A stretch of DNA of 64,000 bases, taken from assembly GCA_947503835.1 (NCBI GenBank), contig CANNFM010000023.1:1-64000 (forward strand). Reading direction: 5' to 3'. Position 1 is the stretch's first letter, and every line of letters starts with the position of its first letter. The stretch comes from an uncultured Aquimarina sp. Its GTDB lineage: Bacteria; Bacteroidota; Bacteroidia; Flavobacteriales; Flavobacteriaceae. Positions 1 to 8,929 of the stretch are shown here, piece by piece. A program made the position numbers and the translations under genes. The notes below the pieces were generated by a model. It did no database searches, had not been told where the DNA came from, and was given only the letters and a program-made list of their open reading frames with translations.

Positions 1-255
1 TTAGTTACCCTTTATAAGCGGTCTCGAACTGCTTATAAAGGGTTATCAACCTATTTTAAGAGGTTCTTTACCTATAGCAGGGTGGTTAGTTACCCTTTAT
101 AAGCGGTCTCGAACTGCTTATAAAGGGTTATCAACCTATTTTAAGAGGTTCTTTACCTATAGTAAGGTTGTTAGTTACCCTTTATAAGCGGTCTCGAACT
201 ACTTATAAAGGGTTATCAACCTATTTTAAGAGGTTCGTAACCTATTCATAGGGGT
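1..255. repeat. 85-bp tandem repeat with internal hairpins, about 2.8 copies
   Basis: Copies start at 1, 86 and 171, so the period is 85 bp. Each unit begins TTAGTTACCCTTTATAAGC and contains a 13-bp stem, ACCCTTTATAAGC pairing with GCTTATAAAGGGT around an 11-nt loop. The stem is perfect in copies 1 and 2; copy 3 has one change (ACTTATAA). A second short inverted repeat, AACCT...AGGTT, follows in each unit. The third copy diverges after about position 236 into degenerate relatives of the same motif up to about 350. The period is not a multiple of three, so the array is unlikely to be coding. Its left end is cut by the window edge. Function unknown. Confidence 0.9.
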
Positions 256-358
256 TATATAACCTATTATAATGGGTGCAGAACCGCTTACAAAGGGTTT
301 TTTACCGCTTCTAAGCGATACATAACGTGGTTAAGGGTGGTTTTTTACCGCTTGTAAT

Positions 359-424
359 AGGTTCAGAACGTGGTCAAGGGAGGTTCAGAACGTGGTCAGG
401 GGTGGTTCAGAACCTCCCTTAGGG
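359..424. repeat. 22-bp tandem repeat, three copies
   Basis: Three consecutive 22-bp units at 359, 381 and 403 share the core GGTTCAGAAC. The first two are nearly identical; the third diverges in its second half. The core resembles fragments of the neighbouring 85-bp repeat, as if the whole 1-424 segment grew from one short inverted-repeat motif. No gene is supported here. Confidence 0.8.
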
Positions 425-472
425 GGTATGAGATAGGGGGTATTATTTATATGAAAGTTAGTTTTGCAATTT

Positions 473-555
473 ATCCTCTCCAAACCCCTCCAAACGAAGG
501 GCTTTCTGTCCAGGAAAAAGTCTTTCCCCTTTGGGGAGAGGATTTAGGAGAGGGG
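473..555. repeat. Dispersed CCCCTTTGGGG-type inverted repeat
   Basis: An imperfect inverted repeat pairs a left arm rich in CCTCTCC/CCCCTCC with a right arm rich in GGGGAGAGG/GGAGAGGGG, with a spacer between. The composition is unlike the AT-rich surroundings. A shorter element of similar style occurs at 36278-36305. Elements of this appearance are common between genes in Flavobacteriaceae; that comparison is from general knowledge and was not searched. Confidence 0.55.
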
Positions 556-570
556 ATATACTTTTTGCAT

Positions 571-605
571 AAAATAAGACACCTTAACATTTATATGCTA
601 AGGTG
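571..605 (-). terminator. Rho-independent terminator after propeller gene 1
   Basis: A 7-bp stem (CACCTTA at 580-586 with TAAGGTG at 599-605) is followed on the minus strand by a T-rich run. It lies about 40 bp beyond the stop codon of the minus-strand gene ending at 647. Confidence 0.6.
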
Positions 606-646
606 CCTTCAATCAATAACTAAAATTACTAATGGGGGTATTATTA

Positions 647-3283
647 TTAATTCTTTATAAAACGTTTTGTTGAAAATCCATTAACTTTTAGCATATATAC
701 ACCACGTTTTAGATTCGAAACATTTAATCGGCCATTGTATGTAGTATTCATGACTTGTGTTCCATTACGATCAAAAATAGCTACGGTAGCATTCTTAGGA
801 ATCCCTTGTATCGCTATATAATCTCTAGCCGGGTTTGGAAATACTTTTATATCTGATTGATCTTTTGGTTTTATTCCTCCTGGATTTGGTGATGATAATG
901 CTGGAGTTTTCTTCAATATAAAATCACGTATACCACTACCATATGTTGCAAATCGAGCAATTTTTTTACTACTTATGTAATCCACATCTGTAAAATCAAC
1001 ACGAGGAATATCTATCCCATCCATTTTATACCACATGTCATCGTCAACAGAATATACCCAGGGACCGGCCGAAGCACATGCTGCAAATATGAATTTACCA
1101 TTATCTGTAATGGCAAAATCTCGTATTCGATCTATATCAAGACCATTTGTATGATTAGTGAAGGTAACCCCACCATCTCGAGAGATCAGAAAAAGCTCGC
1201 TATTTCCAGAATAAAATACAAGGTTTGGATCGGTTTTAGAAACACGTATAATATGTCTTGCTTTTCTATATCCACCACCACTTTTGGGTACAGGACCAGT
1301 ATACGATGTTGCAGTAAATGATGTTCCTCCATCAGAAGAATAGAAGAACTGCCCGTCTGCAGCAGATACATACCATTTATTAGGGTTTGATTCTGAATAT
1401 CCAAACCCAGCTAGTTCTTTTCCAAAATCATAAGGGTGTGTACTTTTGGTTGAAACCCCATTAGCATATGAGAATTTTTGAAGAGAACTTCCCCAAGTTC
1501 CATAAACAGCATCTTCGGTAACATCAGGTGAGGGGATCAGGTTACGAGAAGTCCATCTTCCTAAACCACTACCTACCGGTGCTTTTTCATCAATATAATT
1601 TGGACTTGCAAAATTAAATCGATGTTCAATTCTACCATAATAATACCATATCCATACTGATTCTCCACCTTTTGCATAGGTTACACGCAATACATCTGTT
1701 CCTGCTACTCCTTTGGTAGTAACTACTTCTCCGGTATCAAGATATGCAGATGAACCCTTATCCTGATTTGCCATATGTATGGTATTGAACTGTTCATTGG
1801 ATGCGGCATCGTAGTGTAAGGCTATAGGTGCCCCATTGTTAAGGTGTTTATAAGAATCTTTATCTTCTGGAGTGTCTGATATAAAACATCCAAAATCCAT
1901 TCCTATAAAAGCAAAATAAGTACCGTCGGTTTTTCTATGAAAAGTCATGTGACGCAAATCCCAACCTAATCGATGTGTGAAACTAGTAAAAGTAGCTCCA
2001 AAATCTGTGGATAGATTTACATCGAGAAAACCTCTGAATAACATGTTTGGTTGATCTGGATGTACCGCTCTGAATGTTTTGGTATTGGTAGTTGAAGTAG
2101 TTGTCCAGGTAGCACCTTCATCACCCGAGTAATGGATGATTTTTCCTGTCTCGGCAATATAGAAATGTACTTTCCCACCAGAAAAAGTTCCAACTACTCT
2201 TTTAAAGTCTGTAAATGTGCCTGATAATGTATGAAGTAGTTGAAAATCGGATATAGTATCATCATACTTATAGATGGTTATAGTATTAGTAGCTTTAGTT
2301 CTAACAAATAAATAGGCCTGCTCACGATTGTATGTCTTTATCAATTGTATTTGATGATCTGCAGTTTTGAAATTTAATGAAGATTCAGTAAAATTCATTC
2401 CCATATCATTAGACATGAATACATAAGTAGTTCTGGTATTGGTGTCATTTTTGTGATCCCCCAATGCGAATAATTTTATGACATCATCATCGTCATCATC
2501 GTCTTCGTCGTTGTCATCATCGTTGTCATCATCATCATTATCGTCTCCATTAACAGTTGCGAACCCATTATAAGCCCAATTATTCTGTAATAACGCACCA
2601 TTTGCAGGTGTCCAGGTTTGTCCTTCATCATCAGAATAACTTAGATGGCCTATAAGTCCTTCTGGTTGTTCATTTTTCACCATTCTAAAGGTTCCGTCAG
2701 GCATATTGAAACCAAAAAAGATTTTGTTATAGTTTCTTTTATGATCTAATAAGGTCCATTGTAACTCACCTGTTTTATCAACTTTATATAAATGTCCAGG
2801 ATTAGAAACGGCATACATCTGATCGTTGTCTGCATCATATATTGATCCATTTACTCTATAGCCATTACCAATTTTACCATTAGGGTTAAGAGTTGGTACT
2901 GGTAGTTTGGTCTGCCATGTTCCTATAATTTGATCATTAGCATAATTAACCACACCACCGTATTTTTTCTTACCTGATGATTTTTTTAGTATCGCAGAAA
3001 AATTAAATCCGGATGATTTTAATTTTTGCATACGTTGTTCATAAACTTTACGCTCAATGTCACTTAAGTCTTCCAGTTCAACTTCTGGATAGGCCTGATC
3101 GGCTTCATCCATAGCACTTTCGAATGCTATATCTTCTTCGGTTTCTTCATATTCTTCTGTATATGAGTGTTCTAGTGGTTCTTTTGTATCAACACTTTCT
3201 TGGTTTTTTAGATAAAATAGACCTACTATTACTAATAGTATTCCAGGAATTATCCATTTCAATTTTTTAGGTAAGCTACTCAT
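647..3283 (-). CDS. Secreted Asp-box beta-propeller protein with T9SS tag, paralogue 1
   Basis: An 878-residue protein. Residues about 10-26 form one hydrophobic segment (signal peptide or anchor), followed by a very acidic stretch. The body has repeated Asp-box motifs such as SDDEGQTW (217-224), GDEGATW and RDGGVTF, typical of BNR/sialidase/VPS10-like beta-propellers. The last about 70 residues, starting near VFPNPARDY and ending KRFIKN, are a type A T9SS sorting domain, so export to the cell surface or medium is expected. A run of 21 Asp/Asn/Glu residues (247-267) is missing from the neighbouring paralogue. The gene has its own terminator and promoter region and seems monocistronic. Asp-box propellers include glycosidases and binding proteins. 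With no glycosidase or lyase elsewhere in this locus, a glycan-cleaving role is possible, but this is inference. Catalytic residues could not be assigned. Confidence 0.85.
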   Translation of the reverse strand: MSSLPKKLKWIIPGILLVIVGLFYLKNQESVDTKEPLEHSYTEEYEETEEDIAFESAMDEADQAYPEVELEDLSDIERKVYEQRMQKLKSSGFNFSAILKKSSGKKKYGGVVNYANDQIIGTWQTKLPVPTLNPNGKIGNGYRVNGSIYDADNDQMYAVSNPGHLYKVDKTGELQWTLLDHKRNYNKIFFGFNMPDGTFRMVKNEQPEGLIGHLSYSDDEGQTWTPANGALLQNNWAYNGFATVNGDDNDDDDNDDDNDEDDDDDDDVIKLFALGDHKNDTNTRTTYVFMSNDMGMNFTESSLNFKTADHQIQLIKTYNREQAYLFVRTKATNTITIYKYDDTISDFQLLHTLSGTFTDFKRVVGTFSGGKVHFYIAETGKIIHYSGDEGATWTTTSTTNTKTFRAVHPDQPNMLFRGFLDVNLSTDFGATFTSFTHRLGWDLRHMTFHRKTDGTYFAFIGMDFGCFISDTPEDKDSYKHLNNGAPIALHYDAASNEQFNTIHMANQDKGSSAYLDTGEVVTTKGVAGTDVLRVTYAKGGESVWIWYYYGRIEHRFNFASPNYIDEKAPVGSGLGRWTSRNLIPSPDVTEDAVYGTWGSSLQKFSYANGVSTKSTHPYDFGKELAGFGYSESNPNKWYVSAADGQFFYSSDGGTSFTATSYTGPVPKSGGGYRKARHIIRVSKTDPNLVFYSGNSELFLISRDGGVTFTNHTNGLDIDRIRDFAITDNGKFIFAACASAGPWVYSVDDDMWYKMDGIDIPRVDFTDVDYISSKKIARFATYGSGIRDFILKKTPALSSPNPGGIKPKDQSDIKVFPNPARDYIAIQGIPKNATVAIFDRNGTQVMNTTYNGRLNVSNLKRGVYMLKVNGFSTKRFIKN

Positions 3284-3334
3284 ATCATGATGTTTTGCGT
3301 TAATTTAGTTAAGGAGAAAATTACGACTCAAACT

Positions 3335-3370
3335 TTTATGACAGGGGTGGTTTATGTTGCAAAGAAGTAT
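3335..3370 (-). promoter_or_regulatory. Candidate HTCS-regulated promoter box of propeller gene 1
   Basis: The motif TTTATGTTGCAAAG (from 3351) lies about 70 bp upstream of the start codon at 3283. A TTTATG half-site occurs 16 bp to its left (3335). Matching motifs lie upstream of the second propeller gene, the sulfatase operon and susC. A binding site for HTCS 1 is the simplest reading, but it is inferred from shared sequence only. Confidence 0.4.
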
Positions 3371-3395
3371 ATTATTGTTACTTATATAAGATATA

Positions 3396-3435
3396 TCAAA
3401 AAAGCTCTTTTGAAAATTGATTTTCAAAAGAGCTT
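3396..3435 (-). terminator. Strong rho-independent terminator after propeller gene 2
   Basis: A perfect 16-bp stem, AAGCTCTTTTGAAAAT (3402-3417) with its complement (3420-3435) around a 2-nt loop, is followed on the minus strand by a T run. It sits about 30 bp past the stop at 3464 and separates the two duplicated propeller genes into independent transcripts. Confidence 0.85.
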
Positions 3436-3463
3436 ACATTCAGATTAACTGATCTTGGTTATG

Positions 3464-6400
3464 TTAATTCTTTACAAAACGTTTCGTCCAATATCCATTA
3501 ACTTTCAGTAAATACGTACCAGGCTTTAGATTCGATACATCCAGACTTTTACTGTTATATGAAGTACTTATGATTTTTTTTCCGTTACTATCAAAAATAT
3601 GTATCATCGTATTTTTAGGAATCCCTTTTATAACAAGATAATTATTGTTTATTGGGTTAGGATATAACTTGATTGGTGTTTGATCAAGTGTACTTGTTGC
3701 TTCAGCTTTTGCAGACGAACCTGCGCTTACCAGTTTCCATCGGGTCCAAATTCCCGTAGAGCTTGTACTTGCCTGTTGGATGTTGGTACCCGAAATACGT
3801 TTTATCTTTTTACCGGTTTCTCGGTTTATAATATGCACATAACCATCCCCATCTGTTGTGTTCACTAATTCCCATTGAGTCCAATTATCTGTTTGGGTGT
3901 TTGGTACTTGTTCCATTAGAACATTGTTGCCAGTACTTAGTGGTTTGAAATACTTTCCGGTTTCACGGTTTTTAAGATGGAAATAACCAGTATCTGTATC
4001 AATTTTCTCCCACTGTACCCAATTATCTGTTGCCGTTGAAGCTGTTCTAATCAATTTTGAACCATCAAGAGCAGTTTCTGGTCTCAGTTTTACACCACTA
4101 CTTTTGTTTTCTACATAGTAATAAGGGGTACCACCTCCGCCAGGACCACCTGGACCACTGGGAAGCGAATCTAGAATAAAATCTTGCACCCCTGTACCAA
4201 AAGTAGCAAACCTTGCAATGTTTTTACTACTTATATATTCGGCATCAGTAAAATCAACACGAGGCGTATCTGCTCCATCCATTTTATACCACATGTCATC
4301 ATCTATTGAATATACCCAAGGACCATCTGAAGCACAAGCTGCAAAGATATATTTGTCACCATCTGCTATTGCAAAATCTCGTATTCGATCTCCATCAAAA
4401 CCATTAATATGGTTGGTGAAGGTTACTCCTCCGTCTTGAGAAATTAAAAAGAGTTTGCTATTACCTGCATAGAATACCAGGTCAGGATTAGTTTTAGAAA
4501 CACGGATGATGTGTCTACCTTTTTTATAGCCTCCGCCACTTGCAGGGGTACTTCCTGTATAGGTTGTTGCTGTAAATGATGAACCTCCATCATTTGAATG
4601 AAAAAACTGTCCGTCTGCAGCGGATACGTACCATCTGTTGGTATTTGAAGAAGCATATCCAAACCCAGCTAATTCTTTACCAAAATCATAAGAGTGTGTA
4701 CTTTTGGTTGCAACTCCATTAGCATATGTAAATTTCTGAAGAGCAGTTCCCCAAGTTCCATAAATTGCATCTTCAGTAGCATCTGGTGAAGCAATAATGT
4801 TACGAGAAGTCCAATTACCAAAACCACTAGGTACTGGTGCTTTTTCATCAATATAATTTGGGCTTGCAAAATTGAATCGATGTTCGATTTTTCCTGTATA
4901 GTACCATATCCATATAGATTCACCACCCTTTGCATAGGCTATACGTAATACATCCGTTCCTGCCAAACCTTCTCTGTTAACTACTTGTCCTGTATCAAGA
5001 AACCCCGAGGCTCCTTTATCCTGATGTGCAGAATGCACAGTATTGAATTGTTCATTGGATGCGGCATCATACATTAATCCTATTGGTGCCCCACTATTAA
5101 GGGGTAGGTATGATGTAGAGACCTGTGGAGTATCTGATATAAAGCATCCAAAATCCATTCCGATAAATGCAAAATAAGTACCATTTGATTTTTTGTGAAA
5201 CGTCATATGGCGCAAATCCCAACCCAGTTCATGGCTAAAATTAGTATACGTTACACCAAAATCGGTTGACATATTTACATCAAGAAATCCTTTAAATATA
5301 GTACCGGGTTGATTGGGATGAATGGCTAATAATGCGCGGTTGGTAGTAACGTTTGTCCATGAAGCTCCTTCATCGTTAGAGTAATGTGCGATTTTCCCTG
5401 TTTCTGAGATATAAAAATGTACCTGACCTCCAGAAAAAGTTCCGATAACTCTTTTAAAATCTGTAAGAGGTATAGGTAAAGTACGAAGTAGCTGAAAATC
5501 GGATACAGCATCATTATATTTATAAAGTTTTACAACATTAGTAGCTTTCACCCTTACAAATAGGTACACCCCATTATTATTGTACGTTTTTAATAGTTGT
5601 ATTTGGTGATCTGAACTTTTAAAATTTAGTGAGGATTCTGTGAAATTTAATCCTAGATCCTGAGACATAAATACATATTTGGTTCTGGTATTAGAATTGT
5701 TTTTATGATCTCCTAAAGCAAATAATCTTGTATTGCCATTAATTTCTGCTTCGAACCCATTCTCTGCCCAATTATTTTGTAAAAGAGCACCATTTGCAGG
5801 TGTCCAGGTTTGCCCTTCATCATCAGAGTAGCTTAGGTGGCCAATAAGTGCTTCGGGTTGCTCATTTTTAAACATTCTAAAAGTGCCATTGGGGAGATTG
5901 AAACCAAAAAAAATCTTATTATAGTTCCTTTTATGATCTAGCAGGGTCCATTGTAATTGGCCTGTTTTACTAACTCTATATAAATGTCCTGGGTTAGAAA
6001 CAGCATATATTTTATCATTAACAGCATCATAAATTGACCCGTTAACTCTATCTCCTTTGCTAATTTTACCAGGTTTTGGATTGGGAATTGGTAGTTTGGT
6101 TGACCATGTTCCTGTAACTGCACCATTTGCATAACTCATCTGATTGCCTTGAGTGAGGCTAATGCTCTTAGTGTTAGATTGATTTTTTAGTACAGAAGAA
6201 AAATTAAATCCAGATGCTTTTAGCTTTTGCATCTTTTGTTTATATGCTTTTAGTTCATCATCACTTAAATCTTTTAGATCAACTTCTGAGTATGCTTGAT
6301 CGGCCTCATCCATGGCTTTTTCAAAAGCAATGTCTTCTTCAGTTTCTTCATACTCATAACCATATTCTGGTTGAGATGTTGGAAACATTTGAGAGGAGGA

Positions 6401-6490
6401 AGGTTCTTGGTTTTTTAAATAAAGTACAGAGGCTATTACTAGTAATGCCATAGGAATCAACCATTTTGATTTTTTTCGTAAAGTATTCAT
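3464..6490 (-). CDS. Secreted Asp-box beta-propeller protein with ricin-like module and T9SS tag, paralogue 2
   Basis: A 1008-residue paralogue of the protein at 647-3283, closely similar through the N-terminal hydrophobic segment, the acidic linker and the propeller with its Asp boxes (SDDEGQTW, SNDEGASW, SNDGGSSF, SQDGGVTF). It lacks the poly-Asp run of paralogue 1. Between the propeller and the T9SS tag, residues about 785-922 hold three repeats of about 45 residues with the patterns NWVQWE, NWTQWE and IWTRWK and the recurring phrase NRETGK. This looks like a ricin-B/beta-trefoil lectin-type carbohydrate-binding module. The protein ends KRFVKN, a T9SS sorting tag. The conserved blocks GWDLRHMTFH, GMDFGCFISDTP and HRFNFASPNYIDEKAP are shared by both copies and may mark the functional face. 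A surface glycan-active or glycan-binding protein is likely; the reaction is unknown. Confidence 0.85.
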   Translation of the reverse strand: MNTLRKKSKWLIPMALLVIASVLYLKNQEPSSSQMFPTSQPEYGYEYEETEEDIAFEKAMDEADQAYSEVDLKDLSDDELKAYKQKMQKLKASGFNFSSVLKNQSNTKSISLTQGNQMSYANGAVTGTWSTKLPIPNPKPGKISKGDRVNGSIYDAVNDKIYAVSNPGHLYRVSKTGQLQWTLLDHKRNYNKIFFGFNLPNGTFRMFKNEQPEALIGHLSYSDDEGQTWTPANGALLQNNWAENGFEAEINGNTRLFALGDHKNNSNTRTKYVFMSQDLGLNFTESSLNFKSSDHQIQLLKTYNNNGVYLFVRVKATNVVKLYKYNDAVSDFQLLRTLPIPLTDFKRVIGTFSGGQVHFYISETGKIAHYSNDEGASWTNVTTNRALLAIHPNQPGTIFKGFLDVNMSTDFGVTYTNFSHELGWDLRHMTFHKKSNGTYFAFIGMDFGCFISDTPQVSTSYLPLNSGAPIGLMYDAASNEQFNTVHSAHQDKGASGFLDTGQVVNREGLAGTDVLRIAYAKGGESIWIWYYTGKIEHRFNFASPNYIDEKAPVPSGFGNWTSRNIIASPDATEDAIYGTWGTALQKFTYANGVATKSTHSYDFGKELAGFGYASSNTNRWYVSAADGQFFHSNDGGSSFTATTYTGSTPASGGGYKKGRHIIRVSKTNPDLVFYAGNSKLFLISQDGGVTFTNHINGFDGDRIRDFAIADGDKYIFAACASDGPWVYSIDDDMWYKMDGADTPRVDFTDAEYISSKNIARFATFGTGVQDFILDSLPSGPGGPGGGGTPYYYVENKSSGVKLRPETALDGSKLIRTASTATDNWVQWEKIDTDTGYFHLKNRETGKYFKPLSTGNNVLMEQVPNTQTDNWTQWELVNTTDGDGYVHIINRETGKKIKRISGTNIQQASTSSTGIWTRWKLVSAGSSAKAEATSTLDQTPIKLYPNPINNNYLVIKGIPKNTMIHIFDSNGKKIISTSYNSKSLDVSNLKPGTYLLKVNGYWTKRFVKN

Positions 6491-6540
6491 ATCACAAAGT
6501 TTAACGTTAATTTAGTTGTGAGAAAATTACTACTTTAACG

Positions 6541-6573
6541 TTTGTGATATAGGCAGTTTATGTTGCAAAATAG
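6541..6573 (-). promoter_or_regulatory. Candidate HTCS-regulated promoter box of propeller gene 2
   Basis: TTTATGTTGCAAAATAGGG starts at 6557, with a TTTGTG half-site 16 bp to the left (6541), the same spacing as upstream of paralogue 1. The roughly 100 bp upstream of both propeller genes are alignable, so the promoter was duplicated with the gene. Confidence 0.4.
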
Positions 6574-6752
6574 GGTGATAATAGTACTTGTGGTCAGTAT
6601 ATTATAAAAATCATAAGAAAACGTTTTTTTTTGAAAAGTGAATACATGTTCTACGTATATAAGAAAAGTGATATGCTATAAAAAATAGATATATACCGCA
6701 ATTATAATTATAGAGATAGCCACAGAGACAAAGAGTATATGATTAGATTTAT

Positions 6753-7778
6753 TTATAATTTATTTGATGTAATTTTTTGTTCCCACTTCCAGGCAGAATG
6801 TATGGCATCATCCAAAGATTTTTCGGCTTTCCAGCCAAGCACATTATTTGCGTGCTCAATGTCTGCATAGGTTACAGTTACATCTCCAGTCCTTCGATCT
6901 GTTATTTTATAATTCAATTTTTTGCCTGAAACCTTTTCAAAGCTGCTAATTACCTCTAAAACGGTACGACCATTACCCGTGCCTAGATTAAATGTTTCGT
7001 AATTGCTTTCCTGTGTGTCTTCAAGTACACGTTTCAGGGCAACTACGTGTGCTTTTGCCAGATCTACTACATGAATATAATCCCTAATACAAGTACCATC
7101 TCTTGTAGGATAATTATCTCCAAAGACAAGTAATTGTTCTCTTAACCCAATTGCTGTTTGCGTAATGAAAGGCACTAGATTTTGAGGCGTACCAATTGGT
7201 AACTCTCCAATGGTGCAACTTTCATGGGCTCCTATAGGATTAAAATATCGAAGAGAAATAGCTCTTAGATTTTCCTGTACCTTGCATACATCTCTTATGA
7301 TCTCTTCTCCTATTTGCTTCGTATTTGCATAAGGAGATTCTGCGGGTTTTAGAGGAACTTTTTCAGTAATTGGCAACATATCGACTTGACCGTATACTGT
7401 ACATGAAGAGCTAAATATAAAAGCGGCTTTTTCCTTTTTCGAAAACTCTTGCAATATATATATCAATGTGTTTAGATTGTTTTCATAATATTGTAAGGGC
7501 TTTTGAACACTTTCGCCTACAGCTTTTGACGCTGCAAAGTGAATCACGCCTTTAATATCTTTATGTCTATTGAAAAAATCAACTACCTTATCTTTTTTCT
7601 TAAGATCTATATTCTCAAAAAGAATATCGCAATCAACAATTTTTTTTAACCTTGTCAATACCTCTTTTGAAGAATTAGATAAATTGTCAATGATGACAAC
7701 TTCAAATCCTTCATTGCATAATTCTACTACGGTATGGGAGCCTATAAAACCCAAGCCACCTGTAACGAGTACTTTCAT
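6753..7778 (-). CDS. galE: UDP-glucose 4-epimerase
   Basis: A 341-residue short-chain dehydrogenase-type epimerase interconverting UDP-glucose and UDP-galactose in the cytoplasm. The NAD-binding Rossmann motif TGGLGFIGSH lies at residues 6-15, the conserved Ser near 124 (SSSCTVYG) and the catalytic pair Y150-x3-K154 (YANTKQ). Full length for the family. Its ATG overlaps the TGA of the upstream FGE gene (ATGA at 7775-7778), so it is the last gene of a sulfatase-FGE-galE operon. Its presence there suggests the glycan releases galactose, or that galactose enters UDP-sugar metabolism; both are inference. Acting on a related UDP-sugar cannot be excluded. Confidence 0.92.
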   Translation of the reverse strand: MKVLVTGGLGFIGSHTVVELCNEGFEVVIIDNLSNSSKEVLTRLKKIVDCDILFENIDLKKKDKVVDFFNRHKDIKGVIHFAASKAVGESVQKPLQYYENNLNTLIYILQEFSKKEKAAFIFSSSCTVYGQVDMLPITEKVPLKPAESPYANTKQIGEEIIRDVCKVQENLRAISLRYFNPIGAHESCTIGELPIGTPQNLVPFITQTAIGLREQLLVFGDNYPTRDGTCIRDYIHVVDLAKAHVVALKRVLEDTQESNYETFNLGTGNGRTVLEVISSFEKVSGKKLNYKITDRRTGDVTVTYADIEHANNVLGWKAEKSLDDAIHSAWKWEQKITSNKL

Positions 7779-8914
7779 TCTGTATCTTTTGAATTATTAA
7801 TCATATCTACACTTAACACAGTCCTGAAGCCCAAGTGCTCTAAAGAAGAGTCTATGCTAGTGGCCATTCGTGCACTACTCCGATAACTGGCACAATAAGA
7901 AGCATTACACAAAAAAGAACCACCTTTAATTACCTTTTCGCGCATAGCAGGATTATTAGGATTATATGGCTTTGCGGCTCCTTCAGGATTATGAATTAGA
8001 CCTTGTTGTTTTAGTTGATCGTAATAATCTACATGATACCAATCCTGGGTCCATTCCCATACGTTGCCGGCCATATCATAAAGACCATAAGAATTAGGAG
8101 GGTAGGAGCCAACAGGGGCTTTGTTTTCATAACCGTCTGCTTTGGTATTTTTTGAGGGAAATTCACCTTCCCAAGTATTGGCACGCTTACTTAGATTGCT
8201 GCTATCATTTCCCCAGAAAAAAATAGTGTTTTTGTTTTTTCCTTTGGATGCATATTCCCATTCTGCTTCAGTGGGTAACCTTCTACCTGCCCAATTACAA
8301 TAGGCTAGCGCATCTTCATATGCAATATGCACAACAGGAAAGTTGTCTTTTCCTTTGATAGAACTTCCTGGTCCAAATGGTTGCTGCCAGTTTGTTCCTA
8401 TTTTCCATGACCACCATTGCGAATAATCATAAAGATTGGGTACACTTTCTTTTGTTTTTTTAAAGACAAGTGAACCGGGTTGTAAGATAGAATCGTGTGG
8501 TTTGGGTGTATTGGGAGGTAATTGTTTCTTCATTTCTTCCCAAATAATTTCTCGCTCTGCAATTGTTATATAATTGGTAGCATCAACGAATTTTTTAAAC
8601 TGTGCATTGGTTACTTCAGTAGTATCTATAAAAAAACCATCAACTGATACTGAATGAGCAGGTTTTTCATGTTTCATGGCCATAGAATCATTGGTTATGG
8701 CACCTTGGGTAAATTCTCCTCCCGGTATCCAGATCATTCCTTTGGGGGTAGCTACCCCCTCTGGAAGATCTTTGACGATTTGTGTATGTATTTTGGAAGA
8801 AGTTTCTTTAACTTCCTTAGATTTTTGTTCTTGCTTACAACTTATAGCAACTACCAAAAAAGTAATGATTAGAAACTTTAGTGTATGCCTTTTATAATGT
8901 TTATTTAAAGCCAT
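7775..8914 (-). CDS. Formylglycine-generating enzyme (sulfatase-modifying factor), lipoprotein
   Basis: A 379-residue member of the FGE-sulfatase (SUMF1) family. It oxidises the active-site cysteine of type I sulfatases to formylglycine. The N-terminus carries a hydrophobic segment ending AISC, a plausible lipobox, so the enzyme probably acts in the periplasm. The domain begins GMIWIPGGEF (about residue 59) and ends with GGSFLCNASYC...LGFR. Both cysteines of the copper-binding catalytic pair (C336 and C341 by count) are present, which supports an active enzyme rather than an EgtB/PvdO-type relative. It starts 15 bp after its neighbouring sulfatase and overlaps galE by 4 bp. The neighbouring sulfatase, and probably others in the window, would be its clients. 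Confidence 0.9.
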   Translation of the reverse strand: MALNKHYKRHTLKFLIITFLVVAISCKQEQKSKEVKETSSKIHTQIVKDLPEGVATPKGMIWIPGGEFTQGAITNDSMAMKHEKPAHSVSVDGFFIDTTEVTNAQFKKFVDATNYITIAEREIIWEEMKKQLPPNTPKPHDSILQPGSLVFKKTKESVPNLYDYSQWWSWKIGTNWQQPFGPGSSIKGKDNFPVVHIAYEDALAYCNWAGRRLPTEAEWEYASKGKNKNTIFFWGNDSSNLSKRANTWEGEFPSKNTKADGYENKAPVGSYPPNSYGLYDMAGNVWEWTQDWYHVDYYDQLKQQGLIHNPEGAAKPYNPNNPAMREKVIKGGSFLCNASYCASYRSSARMATSIDSSLEHLGFRTVLSVDMINNSKDTE

Positions 8915-8929
8915 TTATTTTGTACTGAA

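Noticed and set aside
1..255. Possible CRISPR array
   Set aside because: The units are contiguous with no variable spacers, the period is 85 bp, and no cas genes are nearby.
370..660. A 96-codon open frame across the repeat region and terminator
   Set aside because: It runs through the 22-bp repeats, a dispersed inverted repeat and a terminator, and the product has no protein-like features.
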